From JBBRUG01 sp038247995 (GTDB lineage Bacteria > Chloroflexota > Chloroflexia > Chloroflexales > Chloroflexaceae), in assembly GCA_038247995.1 (NCBI GenBank), contig JBBRUG010000079.1, positions 1-19,373 of the forward strand: a DNA stretch of 19,373 nucleotides, given 5' to 3'. Each line of letters begins with the position of its first letter. Positions within the stretch are counted from its first letter, which is position 1. The position numbers and the translations under genes were made by a program. Shown piece by piece: positions 13,391-19,373 of the stretch. Under the pieces are notes generated by a model. That model saw nothing but the letters and a program-made list of their open reading frames with translations, did no database searches and was not told the origin of the DNA.

Positions 13391-16300
13391 TTCAACCTGC
13401 GCCAGTAGAAAACGACCGCTCGAGCTGTAGCGCACATCGTTGGTGAGTCGGAACGGAGGGCGGAGTACGCCATAGAGCCGCTCATAATAGAGTGGAATTG
13501 CTGCCGCTTCCTGCGTTACCAGAATCTGCTCGGCGCGGTGGTATAGAGCCAAGCGTTCGTCGATGTTGGTGCTGCGGGCGGCTGCCGTTACGAGGGCATC
13601 GAAGTGATCATTTTGCCAGCCAAAGTCATTTGATGAGCTGGAACCGGCGAAGAGGCTGCGCAGAAAATTGTCGGGATCGGGGTATTCCGCCTCCCAACCG
13701 TATAAGACGATCTGATAAGCGCCGTCGATCAATCCGGCAATAAACTGTTCATCCTGGACGTCGGTTGCGACATCGACTTCTAAACCGAGATGTTCATACC
13801 ATGCACGCTGGATAGCGAATGGAGTTTCGCCGAATCCGATCGGCGCTGCTAGTGTCAGGCGGGGCAAGGTGCCAAGTGCAGCCAATTCAGCCCGCCCCGC
13901 CTGGGGGTTGAACGGCAATGCGATGCCCGGTGAATGTCCAGGTAAGCCGGGGGGCACCATCCCGCCATTCGCTGTGCGCTGCACGCCTCTCCACACCGTT
14001 TGTACCAGTTGTTCACAGTCAAGACCGAAGGCAAGCGCACGTCGTAAGCCCGGATTGTTCGTCGGCGCGTGGGCGCAGGCAAACCCGAGAAAATACGTCG
14101 CCGGGTAATTCAGCATGATCAGCCGTCCGGTTATATCTTCTGCCGGCGCGGAGCGATCAGCTAAGCGCACAAAGTCCAGTGAAGCGCGCTGGGGCCAATC
14201 ATCAGTTGCGGTGAGAAAACGCAGATCGACCTTTTCCAGTGCAACCTGTGCCACGGCGCGATAGTGTTGATTTCTGCGCAGCTTGATCCCTCTACCCGGA
14301 TGCACCTGCTCAATCACAAACGGACCGTTGTTTACGAGATGCTCTGGATCTGTCCATGAAGCGCCAAGATGCCCCAAGACGTGTGTGGGCTGCGGAAATG
14401 CGATCGGGGTGGCAAGCAACGCCAATAAATAGCCGGCAGGTTCATTCAGCGTGAGTGCCAATGTCGCGAAATCCGGCGCTGTGATGCCGAGATCGATCGG
14501 TATGTCAGGATTTGCTGTAAATGCTGCGGCACCGTGAATGATGTGCAGTCTATCGGCTAGGTGTGCGCCGGTAGCTGGATGTAAGTTGCGGCGCCAGGCA
14601 GTAACAAAGTCATACGCCGTCAGTGCCACGCCGTCACTCCATTTCAAGCCCGCGCGCAATTCGAAGACGTAGCGCTTGCCGTCGTCTTCAATGCGCCAGC
14701 GCCGCGCTGCTGCCGGGATCAGGTTTAATTCATCATCAATCGCCAGCAATCCTTCAAAGAGGTGTACCAGCAGATCAAAAGCTGCATTGGTTGCTACAAG
14801 AGCCGGGTCAAACGTTTCCGGCTCCAGCGCGCCCATCCGAAACACCGGCGGTCGGCGCTGCCGGCGCGTAGCCGCCCCACTCTCTGCCTGCTCAAGCAGC
14901 GTAAATGCCTGGTCATAGAAGCTCTGCGCCGCTGCATAATCGCCGGCATTCATCTGCACTTGGGCCAGTTTGAGCAGCGTGCGCCCGCGCAATTCGGTGT
15001 TCTCCCCCGCCATAGAATCGAGCAGTGCCAGCACCCGTTGATACCCGACCTCAGCAGTATCGTTCGCATAGATGACGCGCGCCGCGTCGGCGGCTAGAGC
15101 GTAGTAGCGTGCGGCGCTTAACATTTGTTCGGCCCGTTCGTAGTGCAGCGCCAGCTCGGCGGCGCGCTCGGCCACTTCGGTCGGGTAGAGCCGTTCGAGC
15201 GCCGTAGCCGCACGGTTGTGCCAGTAGCGCCGGTCGGCGAAGAGTAACGCATCGTACGCGCTCTCGCGCAGCAGGCTATGGCGAAAAGCATAACCGCTCC
15301 CGTCGCGCAGCAGGAACCCGGCGCCCAGCAACGCATCGAGGCGCGCCGTCACATCGGCCTCAGCCTCCAGCGCGCCGAGCAGCCGTGTGTCGATGGTTTG
15401 CCCCAGCACCGCCGCCCGCTGCAATGTCGTGCGCAACTCGCTGGGCAACCGGTCGATCTGTGCCAGCAGCAAGCCTTGAATCGTATCAGGTAACGCGGCG
15501 TCGGGGCCGGCCAGCGCCGCCGCACGCGCCAGTTCCACCAGGAAGAGCGGGTTCCCGCCGCTGCGCGCGGCGAGCTGCTCCAGCACTGTTAGTGGCAGGC
15601 CCGGCGCGTGCAGTTGGATAATCTGGGTTGCCACTGTGCTTGGCAGGCTCGCCAATTCTAGCCAGGTTGTCCCGTTCGCGCGTAACTGCTCCAGCCACGG
15701 CCACGCACTGCACGCCGGATCGAGGCGGGCGGCCAGTACCCACAGCAGTGTCCCACTTGCTTCGGCTGCGAGTGCCGTCGGCAGCAGATCCAGATCAGCG
15801 GCAGCGGCCCATTGCAGGTCGTCGAGCGCCAGCACCAGCGGCCCCTGCGTAGCAACGGCCAGGATCAGCTCGCGCACCAGTTCGCGCAGCCGCCAGCGCA
15901 AACTCTCACCGGCCAGGGTCGCCAGTTCACGCGCCGGACGTTCTTCCAGCGGCACGCCAATCAAACGCGCCAGGAAAGGCGCTGCCGCAATACCTGAGCG
16001 CGCGCCGAGGATCCGTATACACGCGCTTTCTAGCTCGACATAACTCGTGCCGGCATTTAGTTCAAGTGCTGCGCGACACAGATCGGCCACCAGAGCGCTG
16101 CCTGAGCGTTCACCATAGGCGAGCGGGCGGGCCGTTAGCCAGCGCACATCGGTCGAGGCGCGGAGCGCCGCCAGCATGTGCGACTTCCCAATGCCGAGGT
16201 CGCCCAGCAGCACGACTGCTCCGCCGACACCGGCCTTCAGGCGCTCCAACCGCGACTGCAACAGCGCCAATTCGGCATCGCGCCCCAGTACGGCCTGAGC

Positions 16301-17629
16301 CGGAACATGCAACGGCTGAGCGACTTGCTCGCCTTCAAGCGTTAGCAGTTCAACCGGTGCCGCAAGCCCTTTGAGCTGAGTCGGGCCGCGGGGTGCAAGT
16401 CGCATCGCTGCGTCGATCCGCGCGGCAAGGTCGGCGTCGAGCACAATCTGCCCCGGCTGTGCGGCCTGCATAAGCCGGGCTGAAAGGTTGATCGCTGCGC
16501 CCATCACGGTGTAGTCGTGGCGCTCCGGCGCGCCCACCAGCCCGGCAAACACCCGCCCGACCGCCATGCCGATCCGCTGCGCACTGATGAAGGGTAACTG
16601 CGCCGCCACATCGCGCACCTCCAAGGCGCAGCGCGCCGCACGCAACTCCAACTCTTCCAGTGCCTGCGGTGCGCCGAAGATCAGATGCAGCACGCTCCCC
16701 TTGTCGCCGGTCAGCAGCCGGTTCACCCGCCCGCCATAACGCGCCGCCGCGCGTTGGGCCAGGCTAAAATAGACCCCCAATTGCGCCTCAGCCGCAACCC
16801 CGGCTTCATAGTGTAGCCCGGAAAACTGGACAAACATGCTCACGACGGGTTTCAGCTCGGCTGTGGTAATTCGTCTGATGATCAGATCATCTGATGTTTC
16901 AACCGGAGCGAACGCACGCAGTTCGCGTAGCGCGGCGGGATCGGCAGAGGGCAGGTTGGGCTTGCTGAGGCGGCGCGGTAACATCAATGGGCCGCCCATC
17001 ACCAGGCAATCTGCGCGCTGCGCGATCACGGCTGCCAGTGTAGCCGGTTCGGGCAGGCCCAATGGGTCGAGTAATACCTCACCGGGCTGGGCTAGATGTT
17101 CAGCCGCTGCCATGCGGTCGAGCGTCAACCCGCCGAGCACGTCTTCGTACCCGTGGGTAATATCGCCCAAGCGCACGCGCAGCGCCGGGCCGTAGGCCGC
17201 ACCGATCTTCATGCTCAGCGTCACAGCGCCGACGCGGGTATGCACCGTGCCGTGTGTACGCATCAACGCCTGCATCGCATGCGCCGCAGCCAGGGCGCGC
17301 CGCAGCAGGGCCGCACGTGTTCCGCGCGGGGAAAGCGGAAACCAGCAGATCAGCGCATCGCCGCCGAACTTGTGCACCTCGCCGCCATAAGTGTGTACCG
17401 CGCCGATCAGCGGCGTGAAGACGCTGTTCAGCGTTCGGGTCAACTCCTCGGCGCCCTCAGCCGGGTTCAAATTGTGTGCCAGCATCTCGGTGAGTTGCGT
17501 AAAGCCGGCAATATCGGCGATCAGCGCGATCCCATCCGACGCAAGTGGCGCGCCAGCAATAATCTGCGCCGCCCGATCGCGGGGCACGAAGGCGGCAAGC
17601 GCGGCTATCAGAGTATTACTGATGAGCAT
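13370..17629 (-). CDS. Tandem cyclase domains - AAA ATPase - TPR-like - family 5 solute-binding fusion
   Basis: This 1419-residue protein has five parts. Cyclase-homology domain 1 (about 33-215) has metal-site Asp39 in IADIAGFT and Asp91 in KFGGDALICWF. Domain 2 (about 262-430) has FVQFSGL where the first Asp should be, but keeps LLTGDKGSVLHLIFG and YTVMGAAINLSARL. An AAA_16/STAND-like ATPase follows with Walker A GDLGIGKS (476-483) and Walker B LVLALDDLQW (598-607), then a helical TPR-like region (about 780-915). The C-terminal part (about 927-1415) reads as a DppA/OppA family 5 solute-binding protein: FEGLLAID, YVFELRAGLKWSDG, LTAYDFVTAWRRNLHP, NNGPFVIEQ. No signal peptide or membrane segment is seen, so this domain should be cytoplasmic. 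The first four parts match the layout of soluble adenylyl cyclase. Ribosome site is weak; an in-frame TAA blocks an upstream start. Confidence 0.88.
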   Translation of the reverse strand: MLISNTLIAALAAFVPRDRAAQIIAGAPLASDGIALIADIAGFTQLTEMLAHNLNPAEGAEELTRTLNSVFTPLIGAVHTYGGEVHKFGGDALICWFPLSPRGTRAALLRRALAAAHAMQALMRTHGTVHTRVGAVTLSMKIGAAYGPALRVRLGDITHGYEDVLGGLTLDRMAAAEHLAQPGEVLLDPLGLPEPATLAAVIAQRADCLVMGGPLMLPRRLSKPNLPSADPAALRELRAFAPVETSDDLIIRRITTAELKPVVSMFVQFSGLHYEAGVAAEAQLGVYFSLAQRAAARYGGRVNRLLTGDKGSVLHLIFGAPQALEELELRAARCALEVRDVAAQLPFISAQRIGMAVGRVFAGLVGAPERHDYTVMGAAINLSARLMQAAQPGQIVLDADLAARIDAAMRLAPRGPTQLKGLAAPVELLTLEGEQVAQPLHVPAQAVLGRDAELALLQSRLERLKAGVGGAVVLLGDLGIGKSHMLAALRASTDVRWLTARPLAYGERSGSALVADLCRAALELNAGTSYVELESACIRILGARSGIAAAPFLARLIGVPLEERPARELATLAGESLRWRLRELVRELILAVATQGPLVLALDDLQWAAAADLDLLPTALAAEASGTLLWVLAARLDPACSAWPWLEQLRANGTTWLELASLPSTVATQIIQLHAPGLPLTVLEQLAARSGGNPLFLVELARAAALAGPDAALPDTIQGLLLAQIDRLPSELRTTLQRAAVLGQTIDTRLLGALEAEADVTARLDALLGAGFLLRDGSGYAFRHSLLRESAYDALLFADRRYWHNRAATALERLYPTEVAERAAELALHYERAEQMLSAARYYALAADAARVIYANDTAEVGYQRVLALLDSMAGENTELRGRTLLKLAQVQMNAGDYAAAQSFYDQAFTLLEQAESGAATRRQRRPPVFRMGALEPETFDPALVATNAAFDLLVHLFEGLLAIDDELNLIPAAARRWRIEDDGKRYVFELRAGLKWSDGVALTAYDFVTAWRRNLHPATGAHLADRLHIIHGAAAFTANPDIPIDLGITAPDFATLALTLNEPAGYLLALLATPIAFPQPTHVLGHLGASWTDPEHLVNNGPFVIEQVHPGRGIKLRRNQHYRAVAQVALEKVDLRFLTATDDWPQRASLDFVRLADRSAPAEDITGRLIMLNYPATYFLGFACAHAPTNNPGLRRALAFGLDCEQLVQTVWRGVQRTANGGMVPPGLPGHSPGIALPFNPQAGRAELAALGTLPRLTLAAPIGFGETPFAIQRAWYEHLGLEVDVATDVQDEQFIAGLIDGAYQIVLYGWEAEYPDPDNFLRSLFAGSSSSNDFGWQNDHFDALVTAAARSTNIDERLALYHRAEQILVTQEAAAIPLYYERLYGVLRPPFRLTNDVRYSSSGRFLLAQVELTPQQR

Positions 17630-17650
17630 GAGGTGCAGACCATTGGGGCC

Positions 17651-17679
17651 GTTCAGTACAGGAACATGTTAACCTGAAC
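17651..17679. promoter_or_regulatory. Palindromic element upstream of the cyclase fusion gene
   Basis: GTTCAG (17651-17656) and CTGAAC (17674-17679) flank a central AACATGTT palindrome (17663-17670). The 12-mer GAACATGTTAAC (17662-17673) also forms the right arm of the palindrome before the ABC operon (4810-4821). It lies about 22-50 bp upstream of the ATG, a place suited to a regulator site. A 12-mer match alone can occur by chance in a window this size. Confidence 0.3.
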
Positions 17680-17790
17680 GTTGAAACCGATGCCGGTTAG
17701 GGGGCATCTTTCGGCCGATAGACCGCCCTGTGCCAGGACGCAGGCGGCACGCAGCAGGCAGCAGACCACACAGCGCAGGCTACCCCTACC

Positions 17791-17825
17791 CCATTCGCGC
17801 ATGCGCGGCCCACTATTCGTGGTCG
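17791..17825. repeat. CCATTCGCGCAT dispersed repeat, copy B
   Basis: This is the second copy of the element at 9928-9960, with the same 12-bp ends. It runs across the end of the methyltransferase gene, so the last codons and the TAG stop of that gene lie within the repeat. The rest of the 17630-17812 spacer shows no gene and no convincing terminator. Confidence 0.6.
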
Positions 17826-18550
17826 GCCCCATACATTCGGTGGTAGACCTGCATGTGATATTCAACACACAAGCCGTTGTGGTGGGCCAGCAGCTCCGGC
17901 CCGACTGTTGCGCCGAACTCCAGCTGTACCACAGCCTCAAAATCCTCACGACGCTGAAAGCGCCATTCACTGACAACCGTGGTGGTGGCGAAGCCGTGGT
18001 CGGCCCAGAAGGTTGCCGTCGTGGCTGCGTCTTCAGGCTTAACAGACCCGGCGCGCTGGAGCCAGCGGGCGAAAGTACCGGCGCTGAGATGGTTATCGAT
18101 AATGAAGGCGGTGCCGCCGGGGCGCATGACGCGGGCCAACTCGTGAAGGCCGAGTTCACAATGCGGGGCGAAGAAGTAGGCGAAGCGGGCGTGGCAAATA
18201 TCGACGCTCTGGTTCTGCAGAGGAATATATTCAGCAGAGCCTTTCAGCACCGAGAGGTTCGTCAGCCCGAGTTGAACGGCGCGTTGCATAATCGCGAAGC
18301 GCGACGGATCGTGCGGCTCGACCGCGAAGACGTGCTCGGCTGTCGCGTGAAAACGGGGCACGTGAAAGCCTGTGCCTGCGCCAAGGTCAAGCACGACGCG
18401 CCCGTCCCAGGGTGCGATCTGCTGCATCGCCGCCTCGATCAAGCCATCAGGATCGGCGGCACGATTTTCAAGCTCGTAGAGCGCTGGATCGCCTTGAATG
18501 TTGGGTGAGGCATGCACCCCGGGCAGCGCACGGTACGAGCGGCATTCCAT
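17813..18550 (-). CDS. Class I SAM-dependent methyltransferase
   Basis: This 245-residue protein has the Rossmann methyltransferase fold of the Methyltransf_11/25 type: motif I VLDLGAGTGFH (53-63), acidic E78 after strand 2 (FAVEPH), GSAEYIPLQNQSVD near 104-117, and the post-motif VMRPGGTAFIID (141-152). The substrate is not evident; related proteins act on small molecules, quinones or lipids. The ribosome site is weak (AAGG overlapping the upstream stop region). It begins 9 nt after the small membrane protein gene, so the two are probably co-transcribed. The final four residues and the stop lie in a dispersed repeat, so the C-terminus may differ from that of relatives. Confidence 0.85.
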   Translation of the reverse strand: MECRSYRALPGVHASPNIQGDPALYELENRAADPDGLIEAAMQQIAPWDGRVVLDLGAGTGFHVPRFHATAEHVFAVEPHDPSRFAIMQRAVQLGLTNLSVLKGSAEYIPLQNQSVDICHARFAYFFAPHCELGLHELARVMRPGGTAFIIDNHLSAGTFARWLQRAGSVKPEDAATTATFWADHGFATTTVVSEWRFQRREDFEAVVQLEFGATVGPELLAHHNGLCVEYHMQVYHRMYGADHE

Positions 18551-18559
18551 GGCCGGGCC

Positions 18560-18751
18560 TTAATGACACAAAAACAGCCGCAGCCCATCGCCAAACGGCG
18601 CGGCGCCGACAACTCCGCCGAACTGCAACCAGAGCACGCCGGCCCCCAGCGCAAACAGCACCACCAGGGCCACTGCCGCCCATGCTAGGCGCCGTTCCAG
18701 CGCACTCAGCGGCGGATCTTCAATTTGTCCTTCAAAAGTCTGACTGCTCAT
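18560..18751 (-). CDS. Small single-pass membrane protein, unknown function
   Basis: This 63-residue protein has an acidic N-terminus (MSSQTFEGQIEDPPLSALE), a basic ERR before one hydrophobic helix (about 23-43, AWAAVALVVLFALGAGVLW) and a short C-terminal tail ending FLCH. The positive charges before the helix suggest the N-terminus stays in the cytoplasm. No family is recognised. A GTG start three codons upstream is possible; the ATG at 18751 is preferred because a partial GGTGG lies 5 nt upstream. The 9-nt spacing to the methyltransferase gene supports it as a real gene in an operon. Confidence 0.6.
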   Translation of the reverse strand: MSSQTFEGQIEDPPLSALERRLAWAAVALVVLFALGAGVLWLQFGGVVGAAPFGDGLRLFLCH

Positions 18752-18775
18752 GAGCGCCACCGATCAGGAATTCCG

Positions 18776-19233
18776 CTATCCAAGATCGCTCGTAAATACA
18801 AAGAAGGTCACCGCTGAAGCTTCGCCGCCCAATGCGCGATAAAATTCAAGCGCATGATCGTCATCATTATCGGCAGGCACAAAAACAACATCAATTCCCG
18901 CAACGGTTGCCGCCTCCCGCACTGCCGCAATCAGTCGCCGGCCGACCCCTTTACGCTGCTGATCTGCGCTGCGCGTACGGCGAGGTCGTAGATAAAGAGC
19001 TCCCGGGTTTCGCTGCGGGTCATCGGCAGGACATGCGCCGTAAGGCCGCCAATAATCATGTCGTCTGCGAACGCGGCAACCGCCCAGAAATTTTCCTGGC
19101 TGAGCACCTGGTCAATGTACGCATCGCTCAGTTCGGCGTGATCTTCCTCAAACACTTCGGCCATCAGTTCAAACATGCTGCGGGCTAACATGCGATCATC
19201 GTGCCTGAGCCGGCGGATGCGTAATTCTCCCAT
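18776..19233 (-). pseudogene. Frameshifted GNAT acetyltransferase, AAC(3)-I-like
   Basis: The first frame (from the ATG at 19233) reads MGELRIRRL through FWAVAAF, IIGGLTAHVLPM and ELFIYDLAVR, closely resembling the N-terminal half of the AAC(3)-I aminoglycoside acetyltransferase family, then runs into TGA at 18931. A second minus frame continues with the acetyl-CoA loop DQQRKGVGRRLIAAV, then VVFVPADNDDDHALEFYRALGG, ending at TAG (18776). The total of 458 nt is 2 nt more than a whole number of codons. Removing one GC from the CGCGC run near 18971-18977 restores one frame of about 151 residues, with LAVRSADQQRKGVG across the join. It is either a recent inactivation or a sequencing error. Resistance cannot be inferred; many relatives have other substrates. 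Confidence 0.8.
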
Positions 19234-19239
19234 AGTTCT

Positions 19240-19245
19240 ATTATA
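19240..19245 (-). promoter_or_regulatory. -10 box placed for a leaderless transcript
   Basis: A perfect TATAAT (minus strand, 19245-19240) is followed by only 6 nt before the ATG at 19233, so the transcript would start at the start codon. There is no Shine-Dalgarno. The expected -35 position falls in a large hairpin (19258-19291) and has no consensus match. Confidence 0.5.
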
Positions 19246-19257
19246 CGCGATCAAACT

Positions 19258-19291
19258 AGGGTAGTGCCGCAGCTTGCTGCGGCGCTACCCT
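19258..19291. terminator. 16-bp hairpin over the stop of the rightmost gene
   Basis: AGGGTAG(T)GCCGCAGC (19258-19273) pairs with GCTGCGGC(G)CTACCCT (19276-19291): 16 pairs including one T-G wobble, around a TT apex. It contains the stop codon of the gene at 19285 on. No T-run follows on either strand, so it is either a poor terminator, a 3'-end stabiliser, or a dispersed palindrome. Confidence 0.5.
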
Positions 19292-19373
19292 GATCTTCCA
19301 AACAACCCCAGCGCCGCCTCGACATCGTCGGTGCTGCCGATCAGCGTCACCTGATCACCTGCGGCCAGGGTCG
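19285..19373 (-). CDS. C-terminal end of a protein with a TrkA-C/RCK_C-type domain (partial)
   Basis: Only the last 28 codons are in the window, ending at TAG (19287-19285); the gene continues past the right edge. The residues include LAAGDQVTLIGSTDDVEA and ALGLFG, the closing strand and helix pattern of TrkA-C (RCK_C) domains, which bind ligands on potassium channels, Trk subunits and CPA2-type antiporters. The full protein could be any of these. Its stop codon lies in the hairpin at 19258-19291, and the acetyltransferase pseudogene begins about 50 nt downstream on the same strand. Confidence 0.65.
   Translation of the reverse strand, partial: TLAAGDQVTLIGSTDDVEAALGLFGRSG

Noticed and set aside
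14676..16374. Plus-strand open frames opposite the cyclase fusion gene
   Set aside because: They are Arg/Ala/Ser-rich antisense shadows of a gene with clear domain motifs.
18931..18960. Programmed -1 frameshift on the A-AAG-GGG slippery heptamer in the acetyltransferase gene
   Set aside because: Slipping there would skip the DQQR part of the acetyl-CoA loop. Removing one GC upstream restores the whole family motif, so mutation or error is the simpler explanation.

Overview
The window looks like chromosome from a filamentous anoxygenic phototroph of the Chloroflexales (Chloroflexus/Oscillochloris type). The key evidence is a minus-strand run of pufB, pufA and pufC (B808-866 antenna beta and alpha chains and the tetraheme reaction-centre cytochrome) followed by bchG and bchP (last steps of bacteriochlorophyll a synthesis). 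The 53-residue beta chain and 57-residue alpha chain match, as I remember them, the Chloroflexus antenna polypeptides. Also fitting the phylum are a secreted protein ending in FLPLLRR, a very large cyclase/ATPase protein, and intergenic simple-repeat palindromes. Genus cannot be set from this window.

Layout. (1) 1-4610, minus strand: puf-bch photosynthesis operon. It has a near-consensus promoter upstream of pufB, a strong intrinsic-terminator-like hairpin after pufA, a second near-consensus promoter before pufC, and a terminator after bchP. (2) 4690-8588, plus strand: a divergently transcribed heterodimeric ABC exporter with one degenerate and one intact ATP site, preceded by a 38-bp imperfect palindrome. 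A GGGGACAC palindromic repeat lies in frame inside the first ABC gene. (3) 8589-10093: repeat-rich DNA around a histone-deacetylase-family hydrolase that looks leaderless. (4) 10094-13390, plus strand: a double-length, eukaryote-like 6-phosphofructokinase and a secreted beta-helix protein. (5) 13370-17629, minus strand: a 1419-residue protein with two cyclase domains, an AAA-type ATPase, a helical repeat region and a C-terminal family 5 solute-binding domain, all without a signal peptide. (6) 17813-19373, minus strand: a methyltransferase, a small membrane protein, a frameshifted AAC(3)-I-like acetyltransferase, and the last 28 codons of a protein with a TrkA-C/RCK_C-type domain.

How the parts work together. 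The puf-bch cluster couples antenna and cytochrome synthesis to the enzymes that make and esterify their pigment. The terminator and second promoter between pufA and pufC would allow antenna mRNA to exceed pufC-bchG-bchP mRNA. The remaining genes look like separate transcription units in transport, glycolysis, signalling and modification. The least conventional item is the cyclase-ATPase-solute-binding fusion. The most checkable regulatory items are the split puf promoter arrangement and the repeat inserted inside the ABC gene. All functional calls come from reading motifs in the sequence; no database search was run.
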